Below, one piece after another: positions 10,936 through 22,254 of a stretch of 64,000 nucleotides of DNA. Source of the stretch: Hygrophila difformis. Lineage: Eukaryota > Streptophyta > Magnoliopsida > Lamiales > Acanthaceae. Below the pieces are notes generated by a model. The model had not been told where the DNA came from. It was given only the letters and a program-made list of their open reading frames with translations, and did not search any database. The translations under genes and the position numbers were made by a program. Every line of letters starts with the position of its first letter. The first letter of the stretch is position 1. The DNA lies in NCBI GenBank assembly GCA_030278955.1, contig JAOANR010000015.1, positions 14,741,917-14,805,916 of the forward strand, written 5' to 3'.

Positions 10936-11700
10936 AATTTCGTTGAGTGGGTTTAATTATCAAATGACAGGGGAAGAAGTAGGATCTTCTATTTGTAAAA
11001 CAATTGTGTGTGCTCGTGTTTTCTACTTCGAAACCTGAATCAAAATCAGATGAGGATTAGGATTTTGAGTATCAACAAGTTTGTGGTTTCATTCGAAAGT
11101 GGGTTGCTGATAATGTATGAAATTTGGTTGCTAATGAGACAAATGCCAAGAAGTTGTTGGGTAAGCTTGAAAAGATATATGTGTCAGAGACTAGGAATAA
11201 TAAGTTATTCTTGGTCATAGAATTGATGCAATTAAGGAATAAGATAGGTGTTCCTATAGCCGACCATGTGAATGAGTTCCAGGGGTTGTTGGATGAATTT
11301 TCAAACGTTGGAGTAAAATTCGATGATGAGATTCTTGGGTTATGGTTGGTGAATACTTTGCGTGATAAGTGGGAGACATCCAGGTTGTCGCACACTAATT
11401 CTTCTCCTAATGGTGTAATACCTCTTGATATGCCAAAAGTGGAATCATGAATGAGGAGATGGGGAGAAAAACTCAAGGTTCATCATCTTCACAGAATGAG
11501 TTGCTGCTTGCAGGGAATAGGAGAGATAGAAATACAGAAATGCTGACAAAGGTAGGCAAAGGAGTAAATCCAAATCTCGATACAAGAATGTTGAGTTACA
11601 GGTGTTGCGGTTCATGTCACCTCGAGAAGAGATTTCTTTTCCACTTACAATGCTGGTGAGTATGGTTCATTAAGGATGAGAAATAATAATGCATCTGAAT

Positions 11701-12121
11701 GGAAGATGTCTCTGGAACTTTTTTTTTTGGGTCATTAGGGGTGGACGGGATGGATTGGGCAAGATTTTGATAATGTATAATCCCTTTATTTTAGTTTTTT
11801 TTTTTTGCCTTTAACTAATTTCTAAAAAAATATTTCTCACGCCTGTTTACATTTGATGATGGTTTCATTTTTGTACTTCATATTATCTTTGAAAAAATAA
11901 AAAATATTGAAACTATTATAATTCATGTACTCATTAGAATTTAGAGATAATAACTAAAATAGGCCAGCAGAATCAGGTCCTTCCACTTTTAGGCCACGAT
12001 ATTTTGATTTAGGGAAATGAGCCATTAGAAGGATTTTAATTTGAGCCCGAATTTAGGCCACCAGAAGGAGGTCCTTCCACAATTACCGATGTGCACCACC
12101 TTCAAGTCGACGATTTCTTAC
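11701..12121. other. Non-coding stretch
   Basis: No gene. 11730-11950 parallels 22130-22250 and 23968-24040 in unit B (ATGGATTGGGCAAGATTTT, TTTTGTACTTCATATTA), which shows the empty site of the small LTR element of unit B. 11960-12115 has a twice-repeated phrase (GGTCCTTCCAC, AGGCCAC) of unknown nature. Confidence 0.4.
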
Positions 12122-12530
12122 CTTCCATTGGGGACAACTGTAGAACCTCCTGCACAGGGGCGGATCCACTAAGGATCTAATGGTGGCACGTGATACCACT
12201 CAAATTGATAAAATTGGTATTTTAAGCTTAAAAAAACTTAAATTTAAATTTTATTTTGTGCAACCACTAAATTTTTATCGTGGTACCACTATAATCAATT
12301 ATAACATAGACTTTTCAATAGTTTTTGTATATGGACTATCAACCCTTAATAACATAGTTTCCATCACTTCTGTGATACCACTGAAAAAAATTTCTAGATC
12401 CGCCGCTGTTCCTGCATGCCTTTGATGCCTTCCAAGATGTCTTCAATCGAGCCTTGCATCCACATAAACATTGCTTCGATGGCAGTCCAAACCATATTTC
12501 GCCGTTACTCGTATCTTGCGAACTATCCAT
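12122..12530 (-). pseudogene. GRF-type zinc-finger gene fragment, disrupted by a MITE
   Basis: From the minus-strand ATG at 12530-12528 the frame reads MDSSQDTSNGEIWFGLPSKQ, then CLCGCKARLKTSWKASKA. This matches the first half of a GRF zinc finger (CxC, then W, then N-G-R-RF-xxC). The second half, CRRFYSCPQWK, sits on the other side of a hAT MITE (12155-12408) at about 12122-12154 and is followed directly by GTAAG, a good splice donor. GRF modules bind nucleic acid and occur in small plant proteins and some transposon-captured genes. With the insertion the domain is broken; nothing of the remaining gene is seen downstream. Confidence 0.6.
12155..12408. mobile_element. hAT MITE (GGGGCGGATC family)
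   Basis: The ends are CAGGGGCGGATCCA and, inward from the right, CAGCGGCGGATCTA. The 8-bp target duplication is CTCCTGCA at 12147-12154 against TTCCTGCA at 12409-12416, one mismatch. Length 254 bp, no coding. It splits the GRF zinc-finger exon. Confidence 0.85.
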
Positions 12531-12540
12531 TGCCAATCCA

Positions 12541-13222
12541 CCCCACCAAAGCCCCTAAGAAATGAAGACTAAACCAGATTCAATTAGGGTTCACAGTGAC
12601 GGGAAAGCTCCCCCATTTCGTGACATGTTAAATGACATTTTTGAAGATAGAATGTGCTTATTTGTATAAGGGTTTCACAAATCGGGCCAATCTGTATTCA
12701 TTTAACTCGATTTAGGGAACAAACACCAGCGCGTTGGACTAAAACCCGAGTGACAAGCGACCTGATTATTGGCTGCAATAGATCATTTGACCCAATTTTC
12801 CGGCCCAAAATCCTTGTCATGGCGTATTATTCCTAATTCGAAATATGATGGCCCAAATATGGATATAGTGTCTTCCGGTGGCCCGTTTTAATTACTAGCT
12901 CTTTATTATATTATAGAACTAGACATAATAATAGTAGAATTTTGGTTAACCAATACTCATTTTACTACGTAAAAACATATAATTTTGAAAATATACTCCC
13001 TCCATTTCATGGAAGAAGATTTGTTTATTGTTCAACAACGGTTCTTAGACAATGGAAAAAAAAAAAAAAAAAACTCATTTTGTCCCATATGTTCAAAATG
13101 GGTTTTTTAAATGAGATAATTTTGGAAATTGAAAAAAGATATGGGCATAAATGAGTTTTTTTTCCCTCAGACAACACATAGTAAAAGTTGATAAGTATAG
13201 TAAACCGATAGAATAAAACAAG
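12541..13222. other. 3' flank of P450 unit B
   Basis: No gene. 12996 onward (CTCCCTCCATTTCATGG) looks like one end of a Stowaway-type element without a clear partner. The last 200 bases (GAAGAAGATTTGTTTATTG, AAGCCGATAGA-like, AACAAGTCAGTAAAG) are conserved in the 3' flank of unit C (24370-24473), so they probably include the shared 3' UTR. Confidence 0.45.
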
Positions 13223-14845
13223 TCAGTAAAGGTGGGGTGGAAGAGTGGGTTCCATGACTACGTGCAGTTCTTGTTTTGGATATGTCGTAAGCCGATAAAC
13301 TTCCTCCAGAGTCACATCTTCAGGATTCATTCCATCCTCCAACTTCAACTCAAATCCTTGCAGCAAAGTCGCCAGCATTGTCCGGACAGACTTGATTCCT
13401 AGATTGTAACCGGGACACCTCCTCCGTCCAGAACCAAACGGCAATAGCTCGAAATGACTTCCTTTCGTGTCAATTCCTTTCCCAAGAAACCTCTCCGGGG
13501 AAAACTCCTCAGGTGCATCCCATGTCTTGGGGTCCCTCCCGATGCTCCATGTATTCACCAGAATTGTTGTTCCCTTGGGTATATGGTAGCCTGCCACCTG
13601 GCACTCCTCTGTCGAATAATGAGGAGCCAAAAATGTAGCAATTGGATGCAACCTCATGGTCTCCATGATAATGGCTTCCATGTAAGGTAATTTGGGCATG
13701 TCTTTTTCTTCTGCCCATTTCTTCCTGCCTATTACCGTATCCAGCTCAGCTTTAGCTTTTTCGTACACCGATGGATGCTTCATAAGTTCATGGACGATCC
13801 ATTCGACCGTTGTTGGTGCTGTGTCCGCACCCCCGATTATTAGGTTCTTTAATTGTCCAAAGAGAAAAAAAAAAAATGGTAAATTAGAACATATAAAAAA
13901 TTTGTACATCCTGCCCGAACACAAATTAAAAGAAATCAGTAGTAATACCTGTATTAATCCCTTCACAGCGTCTCTTGTGAGTTTCACTTGGAGACTGCCA
14001 TCCTCGGCTTGCTGCAGCACCTTGTCGACGAAATCCTTGTTGGCATGGGGGTCGTTTCCCGAAGTTGTCTTCCGACTTAAGTGATCCTCTATCACGAACT
14101 CCAATACCCTGTCGAGATTCTTGTGCAATGCCTTCATACGCTTAATATAACCCTGAAGGTCGAGGAAATTGAGCCATGGGATCCAATCCCCGATATTGAA
14201 CACGCCGCTGAGAAAGAACCACTCATTCACCATTTCATGTAATTCACCTAAACCAACAATGGACTTGGCTTCAGACTCACTGAAGTACTTATCTCCCATA
14301 ATCATCCTGTTAAGGCCTGACACCGAAAAACGGAAAAGGTGGTCTCTGAGAAACACTGGCTTCCCAGAGAGGGCGTGGAGGCGAGAAATAAAGTCGCGCC
14401 TCTCTTCGGCAAGAATTTGCACAAAAGACTTTGATTCCATCATTCTAGGACTGAACATCTCCGTGAGGTAAAGTTTGCGTGATTGTCGCCAGTATGGGCC
14501 ATAAGGCGCCCAAACCATTTCCGAATAATCGTAGCTCGTGTATTTACCGACGCTAACGCGGGGCCTGGAGGCGAAGACGTTGTCATGTGTCTTTAGGAAC
14601 AATCTGGCCATGTCGGGAGTTGATGCAACCACAACTGGGAATTGGCCAAGCTTCAAGTGCATTATTTCGCCGTATTTTTTGGACAATAAGTGAAGCGACT
14701 GATGAGGTAAAGATCCAATGAGGTTCAAGTTACCAATAATTGGCCATGGCTTTGGGCCTCGTGGGAGACTTCTGTTGGGATAGCTTCCGAACATAAAGGA
14801 TAATGTGATGGAAACCAAGGCCAACAACGCCCAGAAAGCCCACAT
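13223..14845 (-). CDS. Cytochrome P450, CYP92-like (unit B), two exons, complete
   Basis: Exon 1 is 14845-13949 (299 codons), intron 13948-13847 (102 bp, GT...AG, phase 0), exon 2 13846-13223; product about 506 residues, usual for plant A-type P450s. The ORF happens to stay open through the intron, but the spliced form (GLIQ|NLIIGG) fits the family. Visible motifs: N-terminal anchor, hinge LPRGPKPWP (Pro of PPGP changed to Arg), C-helix WRQSRK, I-helix GGADTAPTT with the acid/Thr pair for oxygen activation, ETMR of ExxR, FSPERF, and the heme loop PFGSGRRRCPGYNLG with the heme-ligand Cys at about 443. It should be an ER-anchored heme monooxygenase using NADPH-P450 reductase. CYP92 is the best family match by wording; the substrate is unknown. 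Confidence 0.9.
   Translation of the reverse strand: MWAFWALLALVSITLSFMFGSYPNRSLPRGPKPWPIIGNLNLIGSLPHQSLHLLSKKYGEIMHLKLGQFPVVVASTPDMARLFLKTHDNVFASRPRVSVGKYTSYDYSEMVWAPYGPYWRQSRKLYLTEMFSPRMMESKSFVQILAEERRDFISRLHALSGKPVFLRDHLFRFSVSGLNRMIMGDKYFSESEAKSIVGLGELHEMVNEWFFLSGVFNIGDWIPWLNFLDLQGYIKRMKALHKNLDRVLEFVIEDHLSRKTTSGNDPHANKDFVDKVLQQAEDGSLQVKLTRDAVKGLIQVLLLISFNLCSGRMYKFFICSNLPFFFFLFGQLKNLIIGGADTAPTTVEWIVHELMKHPSVYEKAKAELDTVIGRKKWAEEKDMPKLPYMEAIIMETMRLHPIATFLAPHYSTEECQVAGYHIPKGTTILVNTWSIGRDPKTWDAPEEFSPERFLGKGIDTKGSHFELLPFGSGRRRCPGYNLGIKSVRTMLATLLQGFELKLEDGMNPEDVTLEEVYRLTTYPKQELHVVMEPTLPPHLY
13847..13948 (-). other. Intron of P450 unit B
   Basis: Donor AATACAG|GTATTAC, acceptor AATTAAAG|AACC on the minus strand. 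The position corresponds to the conserved intron of CYP71-clan genes just before the I-helix, and to the intron of unit C (25098-25186). Confidence 0.8.
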
Positions 14846-14960
14846 AATTAGGTATGCAGTAATGGTCTTGACCTTGGATGGTTTTTATAAAGAATTTGTT
14901 TTCAGGCTCAACCCCTTCTAAATTTATAGATTAGATATTTTTGGTTAGGTAACCAGAAGT
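14846..14960 (-). promoter_or_regulatory. Promoter and 5' leader of P450 unit B
   Basis: TATAAAT on the minus strand at 14928-14922, 77 bases before the ATG, in the same conserved block as in units A, C and D (leader GGTTGAGCCTGAAAACAAA). Confidence 0.55.
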
Positions 14961-15583
14961 AGGGGTGGCATTCGAAACAGAAAACTCATCCCCAAAGACA
15001 CTTTAGTAGTCGCCTACATTGATACTTATATGGAATAGTAATTAGTGTTTATAAATAGAAGCAATTGTAAAAACAAGGAATACAAGGATCGTATACTGAT
15101 TTTCGGCACTAAGGACATCTGTAATTATATCTCTATTTTACAGTCAATTTTAACTCTAATCTCCTGGTATTTAAACTTTTCTACAATTAATCTCCAACAA
15201 TCCACTATGATTTTTCCTCTATTTGAGAATATTTTATTTTGATTTCTTAACTAAATTATTTTAAAAATTAAAAATACTATTTATTAATTTTTTATGAATA
15301 AAAATAATTATTAGTTTTGATAAATTATTTTAATCTATTAATCTTTTTTGAATAAAAATAATTTAACAATACTTATTAGTTTTTTTTGGATGAAAATTAA
15401 TTATTAGTTTTGATAAACTATTTTAAGGAAAAGAAAAGAATAGTGTGAGAAAAAGTGTAGAGTAGAGTCTAGCGTTGAAGAAGATTTTGGCTCTCTTCGG
15501 GGCGCATAGAGTCTGGAGTACTATTAATAATCATTCCGACCCAATAACACCTTATCATAATATTAAGTTAAAGTTAAACAATA
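14961..15583. other. Upstream DNA of unit B, non-coding
   Basis: AT-rich and related to 950-1250 of unit A (CTAAGGACA, TTTACAGTTTTC-like, GAATATTTTATTTTGATTTCTTA). From about 15525 it becomes part of a MITE-like segment (CATAATATTAAGTTAAAGTT). No gene. Confidence 0.4.
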
Positions 15584-15909
15584 AACAAAGTGAAAATTCA
15601 TTAAAACTTTAAACACAAATAACCACAACACTTTAACCACTAAACTCTACCACATAAATTACCATGCCCAAAAGAAACGTGCCACATTTCGGGGAATGGA
15701 GGGAGTATAAGATTAGATCATATCAGATCAGACCAGGCCAGACTAGACGAATTTAGATCATATCAGATCAGACCAGAAACATATAAACCAGACCAGGCAA
15801 ATTCTGATCAGAACAACTTATTTAAGACCTAGAGATCAAGGCGTTAGTAGCTGAAACTCTGTATATGCTTCATGAAATGATTTGGTTTGATAATAATCTT
15901 TTATAAATA

Positions 15910-15941
15910 CTAGAATTTTGACCCGTGCTTCGCGGGCGGTA
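15910..15941 (-). mobile_element. Helitron-like 3' terminus, copy 1
   Basis: On the minus strand the sequence reads CCCGCGAAGCACGGGTCAAA then ATTCTAG|T: a GC-rich hairpin a few bases before CTAG (CTRR), followed by host T. This is the shape of Helitron 3' ends. The matching 5' TC end was not located. Confidence 0.55.
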
Positions 15942-17087
15942 TTTTTTCTTTTTTTTTTCAAATAAAATCAAGTATTTGTGGTCTTATTATTATTTGTGCA
16001 TTAAGTTTGTTTATTTTAAATTCATAACAGAGGCGTAGGAAACCATAATAATTTGTATCAATTTGATCATAAAACATGCGACAAAATAAATAATCAGTTC
16101 ATTACCTCGAGATAATCAACCTCAATTTCTATATGTATATATTAATCCATCAATTTCAATAAACCAGACTATTCTAAACCATGAGTACGAATCTCCGCAA
16201 TTTCAATAAGATAGTAGGAAGGATGGATTCAATTAATTATATTATACAAACCATTATTTAGAAGACCTAGAAAATGTTAGAAAATAAGTTCTTAGTTGGT
16301 AAGAAATCGAAAAATCTCAGTCCTTGTGGCTATAACTACAACATATATATACTGGTGGTAATCATCAGGTTATTCTCATTATATAATTGTTCATCATTCT
16401 ATACAATCAGTTTCATAACGTTAAAAATGTGTATCGACATACGTGCTGGTGGGTCCGTAATAAAAATAATGAGACGGAGGAAGTACAAAAAATCAGAATT
16501 GAATTTTGATTAGATTTTTATAACAGATTATAATTTCTTATTAACTATATATATTTGGATAAATTACTTAAAAGATTATTATTATTAATTTTTGATAAAT
16601 ATTGACACATATGTGTGTCGTCAAAGGTGTGTTCAAACCCAAACTACACATTTTTTATTTTATTATATTGATTAGGTTAATATTTTAGACTTGAATTCTA
16701 ATATAAATAATATAATATATATTTGAAAAAAAAATTATTTATTCAATTAAAGAATTTATAACATATTGGTTTAACAAAGTGAAAATTCATTAAAACTTTA
16801 AACACAAATAACCACAACACTTTAACCACTAAACTCTACCACATAAATTACCATGCCCAAAAGAAACGTGCCACAATTCGGGGAATGGAGGGAGTATAAG
16901 ATCATATCAGATCAGACCAGGCCAGACTAGACGAATTTAGATCATATCAGATCACACCAGAAACATATAAACCAGACCAGGCAAATTCTGATCAGAACAA
17001 CTTATTTAAGACCTAGAGATCAAGGCGTTAGTAGCTGAAACTCTGTATATGCTTCATGAAATGATTGATAATAATCTTTTATAAATA

Positions 17088-17118
17088 CTAGAATTTTGAC
17101 CCGCGCTTCGCGGGCGGT
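17088..17118 (-). mobile_element. Helitron-like 3' terminus, copy 2
   Basis: Same structure as at 15910, with a perfect hairpin CCCGCGAAGCGCGGG before TCAAAATTCTAG. It was duplicated together with its flank. Confidence 0.55.
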
Positions 17119-18268
17119 ATTTTTCTTTTTTTTCAAATAAAATCAAGTATTTGTGGTCTTATTATTATATGTGCATTAAGTTTGTTTATTTTAAATTCAT
17201 AACATAGGCGTAGGAAACCATAATAATTTGTATCAATTTGATCATAAAACATGCGACAAAATAAATAATCAGTTCATTACCTCGAGATAATCAACCTCAA
17301 TTTCTATATGTATATATTAATCCACCAATTTCAATAAACCAGACTATTCTAAACCATGAGTACGAATCTCCACAATTTCAATAAGATAGTAGGAGGGATG
17401 GATTCAATTAATTATATTATACAAACCATTATTTAGAAGACCTAGAAAAAGTTAGAAAATAAGTTCTTAGTTGGTAAGAAATCGAAAAATCTCAATCCTT
17501 GTGGCTATAACTACAACATATATATACTGGTGGTAATCATCAGGTTATTCCCATTATATAATTGTTCATCATTCTATACAATCAGTTTCACAACGTTAAA
17601 AATGTGTATCGGCATACGTGCTGGTGAGTCCGTAATAAAAATAATGAGACGGAGGAAGTACAAAAAATCAGAATTGAATTTTGATTAGATTTTTATAACA
17701 GATTATAATTTCTTATTAACTATATATATTTGGATAAATTACTTAAAAGATTATTATTATTAATTTTTGATAAAAATTGACACATATGTGTGTCGTCAAA
17801 GGTGTGTTCAAACCCAAACTACACATTTTTTATTTTATTATATTGATTAGGTTAATATTTTAGACTTGAATTCTAATATAAATAATATAATATATATTTG
17901 AAAAAAAATTATTTATTCAATTAAAGAATTTATTACATATTGGTTTAACAAAGTGAAAATTCATTAAAACTTTAAACACAAATAACCACAACACTTTAAC
18001 CACTAAACTCTACCACATAAATTACCATGCCCAAAAGAAACATGCCACATTTCGGGGAATGGAGGGAGTATAAGATTAGATCATATCAGATCAGACCAGG
18101 CCAGACTAGACGAATTAGATCATATCAGATCAGACCAGAAACATATAAACCAGACCAGGCAAATTCTGATCAGAACAACTTATTTAAGACCTAGAGATCA
18201 AGGCGTTAGTAGCTGAAACTCTGTATATGCTTCATGAAATGATTTGGTTTGATAATAATCTTTTATAA

Positions 18269-19030
18269 ATATAGGTTATTACTACAAGGTTATTTGGTCC
18301 AAAGATATGAAATATATTGTTCTAGTGGTTTATTTCCATAATTGGTGTAATATGTGTCCTAAATCCTAATTGTGACATATATTGACAATTATTTCTAGAG
18401 TAAATTAACATAACACGCTAAAAGTCTCAACTCACTATATAAACACTTCTTATTTTTTGTTTTATTTTTTTTTTTGTTAAACAGTTATACAAGTTAGGAA
18501 ATGGGTTGTGGGAGTTCATGGCACACAAATTACAAATGAGTATAGGGGAGAGATATGGGGCTGGGTGGGGAATCCACTTGGATAACTCCTCATCCCCAAT
18601 GTTTTTTTTTTTTTTTTTATTGTAGATAGCAAACTCTATTATCTAAATAATTTTTATTTCTTCATGTTTCTTTTTTCATCCAAATGTTGATATGTGATGA
18701 TTCACGGATCAAGAAGATTAAATTAATTTGGTAGCTCACTTTTTAAAATTAGGATGCAGTAAAATAAAGGATTGATTCGAAACATACGCTAGTGCGATGA
18801 GTAATTGTTTGGTGGTTACAGAGGGTCGAGAATGGTAATGGAATCTGGAGGTGAGTTTGTTCAAGTAGTATCATAACTTCCTTAATTGTGTTACCTTACC
18901 TTAATCATCCAAAATACTGATGCGACATTTTAATGCCCAATTGCACACTTAATTAGTATGTTCATCCATGCAAACGCCTAGTTTCATTCCTATATACAGT
19001 GGCACGTTTTAGATGCACACCTGATTATAA
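18269..19030. other. Unit-conserved upstream DNA of unit B
   Basis: No gene. It matches unit A at about 2880-4130 (CTATTTGGTCCAAAG, CCACTATATAAACAC, TCACGGATCAAGAAGATTAA, ATACGCTAGTGCGATGAGTA). Poly-T runs at about 18465 and 18602. The 128-bp array of unit A is missing here. Confidence 0.5.
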
Positions 19031-19379
19031 GGAAAAAAACCCAGTTAGTCTCATAAGTTTCTTCAATTTCCAAAACAATCTCACAAATATCGAATTAGAC
19101 GAATCCGTCTCATAACTACCATAATCATCGCCAAACCGGTACATGAACCGGTTTTTTCATTAATAATCGTCGAACCTGTCTCATAACTTCCCTAAAGGAG
19201 GGGTGTGTTCGGCAATGATTAGGGTGGGACGGGTTCGACGATGATTAGCGAAAAAATCAGGTTCATGGACGAGTTCGGCTATGATTAGGATAGTTATGAG
19301 ACGGATTCGTCTAATTCGATATTTTTGGAATTGTTTTGGAATTTTTTTCAAATTATTTTACGATATGGGTTTTTTTCGC
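19031..19379. mobile_element. Mutator-like MITE
   Basis: The ends GGAAAAAAACCC and GGGTTTTTTTCGC are inverted. Long inner arms also pair (ATATCGAATTAGACGAATCC with its inverse near 19300). The flanks TGATTATAA (19022-19030) and TTATTATAA (19380-19388) form a 9-bp target duplication with one mismatch. It is related in type to the element at 4179-4974 but sits elsewhere in the unit. Confidence 0.65.
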
Positions 19380-19479
19380 TTATTATAATGTCACGTCAGC
19401 AAAACACACCCAATTGCACGCCTAATTAAAATGTCACGTCTGATTAAGGTGAGGTGGGGATTTGACACAACAAAGGAAG

Positions 19480-20015
19480 TTTTTTTCTTTTTTTTTTTTG
19501 AGGCGAAATAAGACTTTTATAAAACAGCCCAAACATATTACAAACTTCCAAAATGCACAAAAAAAAAAATGCCGACCTGCACTACCCTCTCACAGATCAG
19601 CTCCACATCCAGCCTCAGGACAATTTCATGAGCCTTACAAACACATCAAACACACAATACATTTCAACACTACACCTGTAACCCTCCTGTCTCAACAGTC
19701 AAACCCAGCAAATCTGAAATCGAACAAATGCACCAGACCATTTCAATTGTCTGATACCAGACCATTTCAACAGACAAATACAAATTAAACCCGCCCCCAC
19801 GCCACTGATATTTTAAAGCCAAATTTCGATCGTACCTTCTCCCGCCGCACCGCGTCTAGCCCAATGATCGGCCATGGCATTACGCTCTCTCAAGATGTGA
19901 TTGATTCTAACAGCCCCTGCAAAATTCAGAATGTCCAATATTGGTCCAACCAAGTCCCGCAATCGCCATGGGATCTTCCCCGGGTCCTTTAACCACTTCA
20001 CAACATTTAGCACTT
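19480..20015 (-). mobile_element. 5'-truncated LINE with RNase H remnant
   Basis: The left edge is a T-rich run then GAGGCGAAATAAGACTTTTA, on the minus strand a poly(A)-ended LINE tail. Near its other end the minus strand encodes INHILRERNAMADHWARRGA (about 19845-19905), the C-terminal helix of plant LINE RNase H with the conserved H...N..AD..A pattern. The rest of the element is lost. Confidence 0.75.
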
Positions 20016-20559
20016 GGTTGATATAAATTCAGTGAATATGAGACTCTATTTGAAATGGGACAAAATTATGGAACTCAATGGATTTTTTTGGGAATCACAA
20101 AAATGCAAGTGTGAATTGCAATTTTTATTAAAACGAAACAAACATTTTAGCGTTAACGAAATTAACATTTTAGCAACGCTAAAAATTAAAACATTGCTAT
20201 GTACAGTCATTGGCGAATCCAAAATTGTTCAATGTAGGTCGTCAATTGACCTACCATTATTTTAAAAAAAATAATAAAAAATACTAGGAGTTAAAAAGTT
20301 AGATTAATTTAATCTAGCAGTGATGGGAACTTAGCCCAAATGGTTAAGTTCCCCAACTTCCAACGGAAGGTTGGAGGTGTGATTTCCCACCGGCCCCCAT
20401 CCCTCCCTTTTATAAATTGATACTACTTCCTGAATTATTTCCTAAGGATTTTCATAAATGTAATTAAGGGTTTTGTATTGTGGATCGGAGATCGAATTTT
20501 GTCAAATCAAGCCGAATGGCATAACAAATCTTATCCAATATAATCGGGCTGAAACTTTT
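20016..20559. other. Unit-conserved DNA and old repeats
   Basis: No gene. 20085-20200 matches 5000-5070 and 30140-30230. 20320-20410 (GTGATGGGAACTTAGCCCAA, GGTTAAGTTCCCCAAC, GTGTGATTTCCCACC) has tRNA-like phrases (TTAGCCCAAATGGTTAAG) and may be a worn SINE-type sequence. Confidence 0.35.
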
Positions 20560-22080
20560 ATCTTCGTTTTGTACTGTGGAGATCGAATTTGAACAGTTAA
20601 AATTTTCAGTATAGTTTTCTATTCGGGGTGGCAGATTATTGTTGTGGTTTTCAGATAATTTGTTCTTCTTGATGGAGTTTGAGATTGTGGCGACTTTGTG
20701 TTCTAAGGCCACATTTGGTTGTGATTTTGCAGTTTTGTGAACTCTCATTGGTGATAGTGAAGTTGAGATAGGTTTAAGAACCTTATAGTATTTTCTTTTC
20801 GAATTGGAGGATTTTCCACGTAAATGCTTTGTATTCTTGCTTTCTTGGTTTTTTGTTAATGTTCATACGAAATTCTATCAATAATGGAATTGATTGTCTG
20901 CTGTGAATTTTGAACTTGTAAAGTATTTGGTGAATTCCCAACACTGTGGTCTAAGAGCATTTCTGGTTATTAGAATAATGGAAATTAATAAAAGCTGGAT
21001 GATTTCGTTGAACGAGATAAATTATCAAGTGACACGGAAAGAAGAAGGATCTTCTGTTTGTAAAAATTTTGCATCTACTCGTGTACTTTGAAACTTGAAT
21101 CAAAATCAGATGATGGTTGGGATTTTGAGCAACAACAAGTGTATGGTTTAACTCGACAGTTGGTTGATGATAATGTACTATTAAATTTAGTTGCTATTGA
21201 GACAAATGCCAAGCGGTGGTTGGATAAGCTTGAAAAGCTTTATGCTTCAAAGACAGGGAATAATAAGTTATACTTGGCGAAAGAATTGATGCAATTAAGG
21301 AATAAGATAGGTGTTCCTATAGCTGACCATGTGAATGAGTTCCAAGGGTTGTTGGATGAATTTTCAAATGTTAGAGTAAAATTCGATTATGAGATTCTTG
21401 AATTATGGTTGGTGAATACTTTGCATGATACTCCGTCCGTTCATTAATACTTGACGTTCTAGCAAAAAGCTCAAATACCAAGGAAATTAATCATTACTTT
21501 ATATTCTTCCAATTTTACCCTCCACACTTTTAGTCATAGATTTGATAGGATTGGTGGGTTTTCATTGGGAGAGAGAATGCATTTATGAGATTAAAGGGTA
21601 ATAATGGAAAAATATGATAATAATATGTAGAATGACAACTATTTTGGAATGCTTTTTGGTTTCTAAAAAGACAACTAAAACGGAACGGAGGGAGTAAGTG
21701 GGAGACATTAAGGGTATCGCACATTAATTCTACTGCTCATGGTGTAATGACTCTTGATATGGCAAAAGTGGAATCATGAATGAGGAGATCATGAGCAAAA
21801 CTCAAGGTTCATTATCTTCACAGAATGTGTTACTGCTTGCAGAGAATAGGGAGAGAGAGAAACATAGAAGTGCTGACAAGAGTAGGCAAAGGAGTAAATC
21901 GAAATCTCGATACAAGAATATTGAGTGTCACTACTATCATAAGATGGGTAATATCCAAAAATATTGCTTCAAGTTGAAGAATGACAACATGAATGTAATT
22001 AAGTACTGGAAGTTTAAGGGATTTCTTTTCTATTTACAATGCTGGTGAGTATGGTTCATTAATGATTAGAAATAATAATA
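20560..22080 (+). mobile_element. Copia retrotransposon relic B (LTR end, PBS, gag)
   Basis: An LTR end closes with TTCCCAACA, followed by primer-binding-like TGGTCTAAGAGC at 20946-20957. A gag start at 20978 reads MEINKSWMISLNEINYQVTR. 21088-21430 encodes the UBN2-like core (KLEKLYASKTGNNKLYLAKE, ADHVNEFQGLLDEFSNVRVK). After a MITE (21431-21694) it continues to a degenerate zinc-knuckle region (CHYYHKMGNIQKYC, one Cys replaced by Tyr). Frames are broken and no pol is present. It is the sister of the relic at 7390-11700. Confidence 0.75.
21431..21694. mobile_element. Stowaway MITE inside Copia gag
   Basis: The left end CTCCGTCCGTTC and the inward right end CTCCCTCCGTTC are inverted. TA flanks at 21429-21430 and 21695-21696. 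The empty site is present in copy A at about 11363 (GCGTGATAAGTGGGAG), which proves the insertion. Confidence 0.9.
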
Positions 22081-22254
22081 CATCTGAATGGAAGACGCCT
22101 CTGGAACTTCTTTCTCCCGGTCAGTAGTATGGTTCACTACCGATGGATGGGATGGATTGGGCAAGATTTTAATAATAATCTCTTATTTTATTTTATATAT
22201 ATATTTTTTTGCCTTAGAACTATTTTGATGAAGGTTTCATTTTTGTACTTGTGT

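Larger units (their letters stand above)
7390..11700 (+). mobile_element. Copia retrotransposon relic A (LTR end, PBS, gag), split by a solo LTR
   Basis: 7390-7786 is the end of a Copia LTR, closing with TTCCTAACA. It is followed by a primer-binding-like TGGTATAAGAG at 7787-7797, near-complementary to initiator Met tRNA. A gag start follows at about 7820 and is interrupted by the solo LTR 7848-10935. Gag resumes at 10936; 11124-11450 encodes the UBN2-type gag core (KLEKIYVSETRNNKLFLVIE, ADHVNEFQGLLDEFSNVGVK). Several frames are broken and no pol follows. Copy B at 20560-22080 is the same relic, so it predates the split of units A and B. Confidence 0.75.
15584..18268. repeat. Tandemly duplicated block X-H-X-H-X
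   Basis: A ~320-bp segment X, starting AACAAAGTGAAAATTCATT, begins at 15584, 16773 and 17947. Between copies lies a ~860-bp segment H that starts with CTAGAATTTTGACCCG (15910 and 17088). The third X continues straight into the ordinary unit sequence, as in units A, C and D, so X is the ancestral flank and X+H was duplicated with a period of about 1.18 kb. X contains the end of a Stowaway-like element (GGGGAATGGAGGGAG) and a run of ATCAGATCAGACCAG-like repeats. Copies differ by scattered single changes. Confidence 0.85.

Noticed and set aside
13223..14845. Unit B P450 as a single 540-residue exon
   Set aside because: The extra 34 residues (Phe/Leu-rich) fall at the family's conserved intron place with good GT and AG signals, and unit C has an intron at the same place.
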